Assembly: GCA_964035575.1 (NCBI GenBank)
Contig: OZ037859.1
Location: 1,426,001 to 1,490,000 of the forward strand
DNA length: 64,000 nucleotides
Source: Rhynchopus sp. YZ270_cl-10
Lineage: Eukaryota > Euglenozoa > Diplonemea > Diplonemida > Diplonemidae
Direction: 5' to 3'
The translations under genes and the position numbers were made by a program. Positions 42,816 through 53,400 of this stretch are shown here, one piece after another. The notes below the pieces were generated by a model. It saw nothing but the letters and a program-made list of their open reading frames with translations, did no database searches and had not been told where the DNA came from. Each line of letters begins with the position of its first letter. The first letter of the stretch is position 1.

Positions 42816-42925
42816 TACCTCGAAATGGATGTAGGACTGCATGGTTGGGGTCCACCGGGTCATATACCGAGGTGCACTGTTCGCGAGAGGGCTGTTGTAT
42901 TTCAAATCAACTTTATTTTCTTTGT
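42816..42925 (+). repeat. Dispersed repeat F3, copy 3
   Basis: ACCTCGAAATGGATGTAGG, then GGTCCACCGGGTCATATACC, then TCAAATCAACTTTATTTTC. It is followed directly by an F2 copy. Confidence 0.8.
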
Positions 42926-42926
42926 G

Positions 42927-42975
42927 TCTGCTTCAGGTGAATGGTGAGGTGTTTGCACTCTCAACTTCTCTTTTC
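42927..42975 (+). repeat. Dispersed repeat F2, copy 8
   Basis: GGTGAATGGTGAGGTG, then TTTGCACTCTCAACTTCTC. The F3-F2 pair sits 240 bp before the next start codon. Confidence 0.75.
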
Positions 42976-43213
42976 TCTTGCATGAGCTCTGCCTGAGATG
43001 CGTTTTAGCACGTTTCAACTACTCTTTTTATTTTTCACACACTACCCTTTATACAGGATCCCCCCGGCCTCCAACCCCATGCAGAGAAGGGGTACGGCAT
43101 AAAAAAAAGCAAAAGCCGTTTCTAAGGCGACCCTCTTCTTCTTTCCCCCTGTTGGCACATTTGTAGTTTGGTTTTCCCCCCTCCCCTCCCCCCTCCATCC
43201 ACCCCCGCCCAAG

Positions 43214-44080
43214 ATGTCGAACAGCAACCGCCCCCCGCACTACCACACCCCCGAGGTACGCGAGCCCGCATGCGCATGGCTTGCGAGCATGGCGGGCATC
43301 CACTTCCAGGCGCTGCAGGGGCAGGGGGGCTGCGACAGCCTTGTGGTGTGCGTGGCGGCGGGGGGCTTCCGGCGACATAAGAAGACACGCCTCACGGGGC
43401 GCTGTGTGTACCAAGACGTCGCGAAGAAGCCTACCCTCGAATCAGTACCCACCCTCGGCATCCGCACCGGCACAGCGTTCTCACTGACAAACCTCTCACG
43501 GAAGTCAACACGCACCGAAACCGATATGAACCTCAGCACCACCCTGCCCCTCGAGGAAACATTCCCACAGGTAGTGACCACCGTGCCAAATGCGATACAG
43601 CGAGAACAGACCGAGTGTGAGAGCAGCAAGGGGAGCAGTGTGTGCAGCACGAAGGCTGTGAAGCGGGTCAAGATTGTGGAGGTGCACCGAGATCCGGAGG
43701 TGGTGCCGGAGGTGGTGGAGGAAGAGGACGAGCGCAGTGAGGACAGCACGTCGTCATCGTCGTCGTCGGAGTCTGTCGTGGGGAACAGCGCCACGCAGCT
43801 ATATGCAGAACAGCTCAAGCACCTCTCACGCAGCATCAATGCGCTCCAAGAGCACAGAGAAAAGACAAAAGAAAAGCAAAGCAAACAGGCCGCAGTCCCC
43901 TCCTCTGCGCTCCGTGTTACCACCCTCTCACACGCCGCCCTAAGCTCAAACCCCGAGTCAAGCCAGAACCAGCAGTCCTTCAACATGGCCAGCCCAGTTC
44001 TTTCCCCCACACCCAAAACAAGAACCAGACACATGGTCGAGTCGTTCTGCATGGATGAAGTGCCGCGGTGGTATGGTTAA
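43214..44080 (+). CDS. Unrecognised Ser/Glu-rich protein
   Basis: An intronless 288-residue protein. Residues 1-60 contain a possible small folded part with PACAWLASMAGIHFQALQ and DSLVVCVAAGG. The rest is polar: a Glu/Val-rich stretch (PEVVPEVVEEEDE), a poly-Ser block (about 180-190) and a predicted coiled coil (YAEQLKHLSRSINALQEHRE). No signal peptide or transmembrane segment. GC content and codon use match neighbouring genes, which is the main support. Function unknown. Confidence 0.7.
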   Translation: MSNSNRPPHYHTPEVREPACAWLASMAGIHFQALQGQGGCDSLVVCVAAGGFRRHKKTRLTGRCVYQDVAKKPTLESVPTLGIRTGTAFSLTNLSRKSTRTETDMNLSTTLPLEETFPQVVTTVPNAIQREQTECESSKGSSVCSTKAVKRVKIVEVHRDPEVVPEVVEEEDERSEDSTSSSSSSESVVGNSATQLYAEQLKHLSRSINALQEHREKTKEKQSKQAAVPSSALRVTTLSHAALSSNPESSQNQQSFNMASPVLSPTPKTRTRHMVESFCMDEVPRWYG

Positions 44081-45843
44081 AATATTTGTATTGTCCACAC
44101 CACCTTTTTTCAAACAGCTCGTCGTTGGATCTTTCTGTAGATGACTTGTAAAAATCGCAAAATAAAATTGTGTTTTTAAAAATTGGATGTGCCACACAAC
44201 TAGCCTGGGTAATGGGATTTGTTTCAATGGTCTATAGGGAGGGGTGGTAATGTGTTGCGACCCTTCCAGCGGGTGGTGGGGATGGGGGAGGGGTGGGAGG
44301 GTGCCCCTTGGAGAGCAAAACGGCGCATCTTTTCCGTTTATGGTGACCAGCACTGTCAACTACCTGGCTGGCGTCGTGGGTCAGGAGGAGGTGCCTGCAA
44401 TTCATAACTACCATTTTCTTTTTTTTTTTGGATAGATAACGAAGCGAGTCCGAGGATCGTTCAACCTTTCTTTTATTTCAGTTCCTCTTTTTTTTTCTTC
44501 TTTTTTGCATCGTGGTTGGTGACAGTTATTGTAAAAAAAAGGGTTTTGTCTTTTGCTGCAAGATCATCTCAGGCTTTTCTTAGATGATGTGCACTGTGAG
44601 GTACAGTCGTCTTTTCCGAGTTTTTCTTGTTGAGGTGATTAAGCAGGAGGCTTAGGTTCATCTTTCCCACTAGTCTGTTCTTACCTCTAGACCGCAGCAA
44701 ACATCCCGAATCACAGCGAAGGTTCGTTTTGCAACACCCACACGCACTGAAGGGATTCTAACTGGAGTGCGGAAAACCACCGCACACTTAGATGCCTTTC
44801 CTTCTCAGTGCCTTATGTGCGAACATTGCGTCGCTGTATGAAACCACAGAGTTTACGAGGGTTTGATTACAGTCAATGAAACATCCCAAAAATGACCTTC
44901 CCCCCAAAGGAACAGTTCACTGCGACTGATACAGAACTGCTCATGTGTATCGTTGCTTAGCGTACGGCAACCTCTGTGCGTTCCTGACTCATGGTCTTTG
45001 TCGGAGAAGATGTAAAGTTTTTTCTGGGGCGGGGGGAGGGGGGGTGTTCTGTGTGCGTTTGTTGAGTTTAATTTCCTGTATTTGTTTTTTGTTCGGGGTT
45101 GCCCTCATTTGTGCTGGTTAGTGCAAAATAACGTGGGGGTGTACTGCCACGGGGTGGGTGTCGACTGAAGTGTTCACAGCGCCTCTGGGTGTGTTTGTTT
45201 CGCCTTCGTCGTTGACGTGCAGTGTCAGGTAAGCTCGCAGTGGGACCGTCACATGGGTGAATATGATAGTTGACTGGCCGCTTTGCACATCGCGTGTCCA
45301 ATCCGGCACAACAGTTCACAGCTTGTCAACGTCATCGGTCAACGTGCAGCCAGCTGCCTCATGTGCACGTTTCGTTTTGTGTGTGTGTCGTACCACTTTA
45401 AGTTTTGTTCGGGAATATTTTAACACGTTCGCGCGTGATTCTGCGCCGGAACGTATTTTTTACGGGAAACGTATGCTGTTTTCAGCGTCTCTATCTTTCT
45501 ATATTGTTTTAGTCCTCCCCAGCCAAAAAACAGGACGCCCGTTTCGTATCGTCTTTCCACAGAATAAACAAAACAAAAACAAAAACAAAAAACAACTGTG
45601 ACGTGTTTGACTGTGACACATCTGTTCTAAGCGATGATGCAACCCCCTCACCCCAGACCACTTGTTTCTCTTCCTCCTTTCCCCCGCCCCGCCCTGGATA
45701 TGTCCCGATGAGACCTATTCTTCGAACGTTTGTTTCTTTCTTTTAACGCTCTTTTGTTCGGTTTCGTACATCCTATCCCCTTGCTCCCTCTCTTCCTCTC
45801 CACCCTCTTCTGCAAAGCAAACACCACAGGAAAAGGTAGAACG
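44081..45843. other. Long intergenic region with one F1 copy
   Basis: An F1-type hairpin lies at 44632-44670. At 44450-44480, GAGTCCGAGGATCGTTCAAC and a T tract ending TTTCAG resemble an acceptor region, but no gene follows. The rest, including 45060-45600, has no recognised coding sequence. Confidence 0.5.
44632..44670 (+). repeat. Hairpin element F1, shortened loop
   Basis: GAGGTGATTAAGCAGGAGG, then CTTAGGTTCATCTTTCCCAC. The loop is shorter than usual. Confidence 0.6.
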
Positions 45844-47716
45844 ATGAGCATGCGCTGTGGGGCAGTGCTGCTGTGTGTGGCACTGTGCGCCGGGCAGAAG
45901 CACTATCACACGGGGGACGATGACTACACGGCGTTTGAGGTAGAGTTGATCCACCACCACTCGCTGCTCCCGCCGTTCATCCAGGACTGGTGGCAGGGGG
46001 GCATCCAGTACTGGGACTTTGGCGGAGACGCTGTGGTCACAGAGACCTTCGTGCGTCTCACACCAGACAAGCAAAGCCGCGACGGCTGGCTCTGGAACGA
46101 CGCCGTGAATGACATCCCGCAGTGGCAGCTTGTGCTCGGCTTCCGCATCCACGGGCCACGCTCGCCAGGTGCCGACGGCATTGCGCTGTGGTACGTCGAC
46201 AAGCCGGTCAAAACAGTCGGCGAGTTCTGGGGCTCGCCCACGAACTTCAACGGCATTGCGCTTGTCTTCGACACCTACGACAACGATGGGGGGCAGGACA
46301 ACCCTAGTGTTACCCTGCTGAAGGTATGTTTGGGTGAGTTCATCCACACCACAACACAACACCACAGCACGATGGGTCGAACAAAAAGTGGGACACCGAC
46401 CACGACCTGCTCCACGAAGGTCTGCTGCGTTGCGTGTACCAGTTCCGTAACACAGCGCAGAGCGATGTATGTCTTTATTTTTGTGATTCAGTTCTATTTA
46501 TGTTCTGTTCTTTGACAGGTCGTGCAAGCGCGTGTGCAGTACAAGAACAAGATCGTGGAGGTGTGGCTGTCAACGGGCAAGGGCCCTGAGACGTACTGTG
46601 GAGCGTCCCCCGAAGTGGACCTGCCCACGGGTTACTACTTCGGAGTCACCGCGACCACGGGGCACCTTGCGGACAACCACGACGTGTACTTCATGCAGGT
46701 GACACCTGCACCCGGTGTGGGCCACGTCACTGCCGACCAAGGCCCGCAGCAGGTGCACCCCGACTTCGACCCGCTCATGGAGAAGGAGCACAAGGAGTAC
46801 TGGCGTGCCAAGACACCTGAGGAGAAGGAGGCCGAGGCACGCAGGGAGCAGCAGATGCAGGCAGAGCAGAAGAGGCAGGTATGAAACAGATTCAGGCAAG
46901 CGACCTTCCACACCCACTCTACAGAAAGAGCTCCACGAGGCACAGCTGAAGAACATCAAGGAACGCGAGGAAGCGGAGAAGGCAAAGGCAAACCAGCCCC
47001 CGGTTCAGCAACCACCGGTGCAACAGCCACCAGTGCAACAACCACCGGTGCAGCAGCCGCCAGTGCAGCAGCCACCAGTGCAGCAGCCCCCTGTTCAGCA
47101 GCCCCCGGTTCAGCAGCCCCCTGTGCAGCAGCCACCGGTGCAGCAGCAGCCACCCGTTCAGCAGCCACCTGTGCAGCAACCACCTGTTCAGCAGCAGCCA
47201 CCTGTGCAGCAGCCGCCAGTTCAGCAGCAGCCACCTGTCCAGCAACAGCCACCTGTGCAGCAGCAGCCTCCTGCACAAAAGAACGACCAGCAGCCGCCTA
47301 TCCAGCAGCAGGGCCAGGGCCAGCAGGGCGCCTACAACGGCCAGCAGGGTGGGTACACCGGACAGGGTGGTCAGGGCTACGGTGGACAGCAGCAGGGTGG
47401 CTACCAGGGTCAGGGAGGCCAGCAGGGCTACCCTCAGGGACAGTACCAGGGTCAGCAGGCACAGTACCAGCAGGGTCAGCAGCAGGCAAATTACCAGGGC
47501 GGTGGGTACCAGCAGGGAGGGTACCAGGGCGGACAGGGAGGCTACCAGCAGGGACAGGGCGGTGGCTACCAGGGAGGTGGGTACCAGCAGGGAGGGTACC
47601 AGCAGGGTGGCTACCAGGGGGGATACCAGCAGGGTCAGCAGCAGGCACAGCAGCAACAGGGAGGTCAGCAGGCTGACCAAGGCCAGCAGCAGGGTGGTGA
47701 CCAACCCCGGACTTAG
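45844..47716 (+). CDS. Secreted/ER L-type lectin with Q/P/G/Y-rich repeat tail
   Basis: Exons 45844-46323, 46368-46466, 46519-46878 and 46925-47716 (introns 44, 52 and 46 nt; all phase 0) give 576 residues. A signal peptide (about 1-17) is followed by an L-type lectin domain (about 28-240) like ERGIC-53/VIP36: RLTPDKQSRDGWLW, PGADGIALWY (D111) and FDTYDNDGG (143-151), which hold the Ca2+/mannose ligands of the family. A charged coiled-coil region follows (about 265-335). The tail is unusual: about 19 PPVQQ repeats, then about 135 residues of Gly/Gln/Tyr repeats of prion-like composition. There is no transmembrane segment or ER-export tail, unlike ERGIC-53. It should bind high-mannose glycans in the secretory pathway or outside the cell. 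Confidence 0.88.
46996..47277 (+). repeat. Coding minisatellite for PPVQQ repeats
   Basis: About 19 units of 15 or 18 bp, such as CAGCCACCAGTGCAG. Unit length changes by whole codons, so the frame is kept. Third positions vary, so the peptide repeat appears to be under selection. Confidence 0.88.
47299..47710 (+). repeat. Coding low-complexity Gly/Gln/Tyr region
   Basis: Irregular units around TACCAGGGTGG and CAGCAGGG encode GGYQQGG-type peptide repeats up to the stop codon. Confidence 0.85.
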
Positions 47717-48338
47717 ATTTGAAACGCAGGGGGGAGGGGACCTTTTAAAAAGATTTTTTTTGAACTAAAAAACAAAAGTTCTTTGGGGGGTGTTTCTTTT
47801 CCCCCCTCCTTGTATCCTCTCGATTTGAGTTCACTCATGCAATTTAAAAAACGAATCTCAAAATTATTGGATTCCAGGTGCACAGGGATAGGGCATTAAG
47901 TCACCATGCCGAAGCATGTAAACAACGCGGATACAGGAAATGGCAAACGAAATCTAAACCAAAAGAAGGAAAAAAAAAATAACAGGGGACACCGGCATTT
48001 CTAAGAAGACATAACCGACCTTCTTGTTAGAAGTGCCTTTGTGGGTGGGGGGGGAAAACCAAAAAAAAGACAAAAGCTCTCCTGCAAAAAAAGAGACCTG
48101 TTTTGTGGGATGTCCATATTTTTTTTTTGCGGGACAAAAAAAGACGTTACAAAAGAGAACTGCCCAACACTTTCCTTTCCTCACCCCACTCTCTCATTCC
48201 TTCACTACCCTACGAACACCACACAGAATTTACCAACACCAAGAGGCTGGATAATCACGTCGTACGCTCGTCTGAGCAACCCTTTTTGGTAATTCCTGTG
48301 CGTTATTATCGCTGCGTTGAGCTGAACCAGACGAGGAG
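47717..48338. other. Intergenic, no feature recognised
   Basis: A- and T-rich noncoding stretch between the lectin and globin genes, ending in a C/T-rich region before the ATG. Confidence 0.6.
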
Positions 48339-50090
48339 ATGGGTTGTTGTGGCTCACGTGGTACGCCTGAGAAGGAAGAGTCGTCACCTTATCACGGGAG
48401 AAGGGCATCAAAGGTGTCCATAGTTGAGCAAGAGCCTTCTGCTGCCAAGCGGAAAAAGAAGGGGAAACAGAATAAATCTGCAAAGTCAAAGTCAAAATCA
48501 AAATCAAAGCCAAAGCCCACGCCCAAGACAGCACTCCAACGGCGGAAGTCTGTTAGTGAGTCAGCAAATGCCGACGGCACCGACCCCATGTCGTCGTCCC
48601 TCATGCACTCTCTCGTCGTAACCAACATAACACAACTGTCAGATCTCACAGCACGCCAGACCAGGTTTATTTCCTCTTCCTGGGATAAGGTAACACGAGA
48701 CGTGCCGCACATAGGTATAGTTTCAAAGCTGATTGAGTCCGGAACCAACATGGAAGCAGTCTTCGACGAAGTCAATGTAGCAAAGCTCGAGGTCGCTGTC
48801 TTCGAAAGTGTCAACAGTATGGTGCGCGCCCTCTCAGAAGGGAAGCTCAGAGAGCTCGCCCGGATAATCGATAGACTCGGCAAGGTACACCAAAGCACAA
48901 ACCTCACGTCCCTGCAGCTGGACCGCTTCTGCCACGTCCTCGTGCAAATCGTAGACCAGAAAAGCGCGAAGCGTAGCTCTGTGTTGTCAACAGCTTCGCT
49001 GCGCCGCTCCTCGCAGCCCTGGAACGACAAAGGGAAGCAGCTGTGGGAGGGCTTCCTCTCCTGCGTCAAGCGTATGTTCCTCGAGTCCATGAACGCGGCG
49101 CAGAACCCGCTCACTGCCTCTCCCAAGATCTGGACAGGGCATGCGCTCGCGACGTTGCTGGACTCGTGGAACCTTGCGGAGTCGCCTGCGTTCTTGAAGC
49201 AGCGCTTCTTGGAGGTGGCGGAGAAGGACGGCAAGGAGGAGACGTTCATCGGCACGCTGCTGGAGTTGATGGAGTCGTTGCAGGGCTTGCGGAGGGACAC
49301 TTCGATTGACGTCTCCATTGAGTTGCGACGTGCGGGGGAGAGGTTCGCAGAGGCGAGCCTCTCTCCACAGGCTGTGCAGGTGCATGCACGGTCGGTGGAG
49401 AGCATCCTGCACACACTGCTGCAGGAGTCGTACTCGCAGCAGGTGGAGTCGCAGTGGGAGCTGCTGTGGCGTCTACTGTGCTTGGATGTAATCGATATGG
49501 CAACACGCTGCGAATCCTCGAAAGACGCAGAGGTCAAAATCAACCTTGACGTACCACTCGCTGCCTCGGGCGGAAGATCTGAGAAGTCTGAAAACGCGCC
49601 AGAAACAGCAAAGGAAGCTGCACCCGACAACCGAGAGGAGAGCCCGGACAGCCCCGAGGACAAGGAGGAGGTTGACGTGCCGCGGACAAACCTGCTCGGC
49701 TCCACACAGCAGCGAGAGTACGTCATGAGTAGCTTTGCAAAGAACCCGGACAGTCCGTCAAGCCCCAACAACAACGCCAGCAGGAGAAAGAAGAAGTACA
49801 CCATCGACCAGGTCAGCCAGCACACCTCTCGCGCCGACTGCTGGATAGTGGTCGGCCCCAGGCCCAAGGAGAATATCACAACAAAGAACGTCTACGACGT
49901 CACAGACTGGATAGAGCTGCACCCCGGTGGTGCCTCTGTCATCCTGAAGTATGCGGGCAAAGACTGCACCAACGAGTTTGCGAAGGTGCATTCAAAAACG
50001 GCCTGGGCGAAGCTAAAGGTATGCTTTCGTAAAATCAACCGCAACAACCGCACCCACACACAGCCATATCAAATCGGTGAAATTGCGTAG
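48339..50090 (+). CDS. Acylated globin-globin-cytochrome b5 chimera
   Basis: Exons 48339-50018 and 50064-50090 (45-nt intron, GTATGC...CAG) give 568 residues; the tiny last exon adds PYQIGEIA, the usual end of a b5 domain. MGCCGS at the start fits N-myristoylation plus palmitoylation, followed by a KSKSKSKSK polybasic tract, so the protein probably sits on the inner face of a membrane. Globin-like domain 1 (about 103-250): LTARQTRFISSSWDKV, then RLGKVHQ with H184 at the proximal haem position. Globin-like domain 2 (about 262-390): FLKQRFLEVAEKDG, then LRRAGERFAEASLSPQAVQV, where the proximal His position is F336. Cytochrome b5 domain (about 485-568): HPGG (H528) and HSKTA (H551), the two haem ligands. 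It may be an electron-transfer or gas-sensing protein; the globin calls are by pattern only. Confidence 0.78.
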   Translation: MGCCGSRGTPEKEESSPYHGRRASKVSIVEQEPSAAKRKKKGKQNKSAKSKSKSKSKPKPTPKTALQRRKSVSESANADGTDPMSSSLMHSLVVTNITQLSDLTARQTRFISSSWDKVTRDVPHIGIVSKLIESGTNMEAVFDEVNVAKLEVAVFESVNSMVRALSEGKLRELARIIDRLGKVHQSTNLTSLQLDRFCHVLVQIVDQKSAKRSSVLSTASLRRSSQPWNDKGKQLWEGFLSCVKRMFLESMNAAQNPLTASPKIWTGHALATLLDSWNLAESPAFLKQRFLEVAEKDGKEETFIGTLLELMESLQGLRRDTSIDVSIELRRAGERFAEASLSPQAVQVHARSVESILHTLLQESYSQQVESQWELLWRLLCLDVIDMATRCESSKDAEVKINLDVPLAASGGRSEKSENAPETAKEAAPDNREESPDSPEDKEEVDVPRTNLLGSTQQREYVMSSFAKNPDSPSSPNNNASRRKKKYTIDQVSQHTSRADCWIVVGPRPKENITTKNVYDVTDWIELHPGGASVILKYAGKDCTNEFAKVHSKTAWAKLKVCFRKINRNNRTHTQPYQIGEIA

Positions 50091-50284
50091 ACCAGCCGGT
50101 GGCATCTTCATCTTCATCTTCGTGGCTTGTTTATCACTCTTTCGTTTGATACAAAGTAAACCCCTATAATTCGCACTTCTTTTACAAGAAAGGCGCAGAT
50201 TACACTGCTCTGTCACGATACTGATGCGGAAGTTATTGCCCTCGGTTGGCCATTTCCCCCCTTTTCTAATCAGGCCAAAGTAGT

Positions 50285-50321
50285 TCCCGTTGTGGGGTCA
50301 ACCTTTCTGACCACAACGGGA
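50285..50321. repeat. Intergenic hairpin
   Basis: TCCCGTTGTGG and CCACAACGGGA pair around a 15-nt loop, midway between two genes. A terminator or processing role is possible but not supported further. The rest of 50091-50441 shows nothing else. Confidence 0.75.
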
Positions 50322-50441
50322 CAATGATATCTTTAAGTTAAGGAAAGCTCTCTCCCTCTAACACCCCTTTCCAACGTAATACTCAACCCACCTTGCAACC
50401 AAACACCTACCTAGACGTGGCTTTGAGATATTGAATATGGT

Positions 50442-53400
50442 GTGATGGCACAGGCACAGAGGAGTCTTAAGGGGGCCCATGTGTCTGCGATGGACGAGCT
50501 GTCGAAGGGAGGTGCTGCGGCGGCGTGCATGGACACAGTGTCGTCGACGCGGATGGGGTTTGAAGGCACGCCGTGCCAGCCCATGGAGACAGATGAGTTC
50601 ACGGATGAGCGCATGGAGGGGCTTGTGTTGCAGTGGCTGCGGACCTTGAAGGGCAGTCGCAGCGACTTCCACAGCACCATGGTCTGGGTGCAGTGCGTGC
50701 ACCAACAAATCCGGCGTGCCACACAACGCTTTCCGTACCCAAACCAGCTGCGCACCGCGTCCGCCTGCATCCTGCTTTGCGTGCTCTGTTCGGACATCTG
50801 CAAGCTGCAGGAGCAGAGCCTCGCGTTGAAGGAGCGGTCTGCGAAGATGATTTTGGAGCAGCCGTTTTTGCAGCCGACAGCATCGTCGGTGCATAAGAGG
50901 AAGGTCACGAAGAAGTCTTGCGCTGCGATTGCGGCGGCGATACGCACCAAGGCTGACAAGACGGAAAAGACTGTGAAGGTTGCGAAGGCTGTAGAGGCGC
51001 ATGAAGACGACGTCGTGGCCGCACTCCTGCAGAGCAGCAAAGCAGAGCGCCACAACCACTGCCTCGACCTAGGCTCGCTACGCACCTCCCTCGCCGCCCC
51101 AGAGCCGATGCTCGCACAGCGCGAGAGGGACAAGCCGCAGACGCTCTCCTCCCTGCAGCACGCCCTGCAGGCGGACAACGCCTTTCCCCGCGCCTCGTCG
51201 CCAGCCTTTAAGGAGGAGAAGGAGGACAACTTCTTCAAGCAGCCCCCCCAGAGAAAGCTGCTCAGCAAACTGATTACGTTGCTGCTGCGGGACATCCTCT
51301 CGTCAGTGTATGTGCGAGAGAGTGCGGAGGACAGGCAGCAGCGGCAGGAGGGTGATGGTGGTGGTGCGAACAGCTCCTGTGACTCACCGCAGACACGCGC
51401 GTCATGTGGGTCGAACAGCAATGCGCAGCCCAAGAAGGGGACCGGACCGTCCGCTGCGCCGCTTTCAGAGCGCGTGGCGTACCTCAAACAGCAGATCGTA
51501 GGTGACGACGATGCTGACAATGTCTCCGAATGTTACTCTTGTTCGTCGAACAGCAGTGATGGTGATGGTGGTGGTGGTGGTGGTGTGCCTTCACCCGCAC
51601 CCTCCCCATGCTCACAGCACTCAGGCTCAGAGGCAAGCCAACCCAAAAGCAAAAAGAAGCTCCACAAAGGCAGAGAGTCCGAAAAGAGCTTCAAGCGAAT
51701 AGTCTCCCAGCTCCTCAGAGAGGACTACGCGGACGCCTTCACAAACCTCAGGATGTACGCCGAGAAGTCGCGCGACCTCGAAACCAAGATCAGCAACATC
51801 TCAAAAGAAGTGAACGATAAGAATGGTGAGCTCGAGATGGAGCGACTGCGGAAGACCGGTGTAGTGCAGATCGAGATCCGGCAGTGGCAGCTGACGGTGA
51901 AGCGGAATGTGTTCAACTCATGGGTGAAGGAGACGCGCGAGAGCAAGCAGGGGCGGAGTGCGGTGTCGAAGATGGTGGAGCAACTGGAGAGCAAGGCGCT
52001 GCACTACTCGATGTGGATAGCGTTCCTGATGCTGCGCAACCATGCGTCCTGCACGACGGGTGCACGCACGACGACACAGTTGGATGCGCTCAAGCGCACG
52101 TGGCGTTCCTCTGAGGCTGCACGCCGCCTGGAGCGCACAGAGCTCTCGAACCAGCTAATGGAGGAGAAGAAGCAGTCCAGCCAACAGTCCTTCAGCATGC
52201 AGAGCCGCCACCAGATGGAGGCAGACGCACTCACCTCGCAGATCACCACACTGACAGCGCAGGTGGCAGACCTGATGCAGAAGAACGCAGACCTTGAGAG
52301 CAGGGTCGAGACATTGGAGGAGGAACGCAACAACTGGGTCGTGCTGTCCAACTCGCTTGCGGGCAATGAGGCTGCGATGACGCGGCACTGCGACATGGAG
52401 AAGGAGAAGAAGGGGGCACAGAGCACGTCTGCAGCGCCTGCCCCTGCCTCAGCCAACAACATGGAGCTGCTGGAGCACCCCTTCTTTGTGCTCTGCACAG
52501 ACCGTGAGAAGCGCCGCAGTGAGAAGGTTGCTGTGCAGCAACGCATCAACGACCTCCTGCAGCAGACCTCCACCACCACTGCGGAGGAGGCGAAGAAGCA
52601 GGCCATCATCGACAGGCTCACGAAGAAGCTTCAAGCAGACGATGTCGAGTACAAAGTGCAGCAGGGCAGCAGCAACCTAGTCGAGCTGCTGCGCTCCAAG
52701 AACGCCATCGAACGCATGCTACTCAACTTCTGCAACTACGTTCTCGACCGCGAGCGTGTGCACCGTACTACGCCTATCGAGAACTTTTCTACAGACCTGC
52801 AGGACTGCGAGCTCTACATCGTCATGCTCAAGACGCTGTACCCAAAGCTCTTCGACCTCGACCTGTTGCATGAGCCCTCCCACAGCGTGCGTGCAGAGAC
52901 CATTGTCGCCAACGTCGCGAAGATCGGCCTCTCCAACATCCTCGCCCCCGATGACGTGCTGCAGGGGCGTGCTGCGAAGAACTGCATCCTCGTGGCCGAG
53001 CTGTTTATGAAGTACTGTGTCTCCAACTGCACGGGTGGGTCGCCCGATGTCGCCACCCTTAAGATACCGCCACCTGGGGACGAGTTCGTGCACAAGCTGC
53101 TGCAGACAACGCAGGTCAGTGCCGACGCAGACAAGGCAACAATGGGCTGTTGCACAGACTACCGTGTCATTTACGAGTTCAGCAAGTTCTCTGTGGAGGC
53201 AAAGCGTGCATGGCAGTTCCTGGAGGGTGTCGTGAACAAGAGTGTGCTGCGACAGCTGCAGGGTAAGCTCACACCCGACGGCGACGTGCTCGACCTAAAG
53301 GCACAGCGCCTCAAGCAGACCTTCACCACACTGCACGAGGACAACGTACTCGACATCCTTATGTGCGAGCAGAACCAGGCAGACGAGCTCGACGAGTGTG

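Noticed and set aside
50411-51520. Long minus-strand frames opposite the coiled-coil/CH gene and other genes
   Set aside because: Antisense shadows of GC-rich codons; the + strand frames have recognisable domains.
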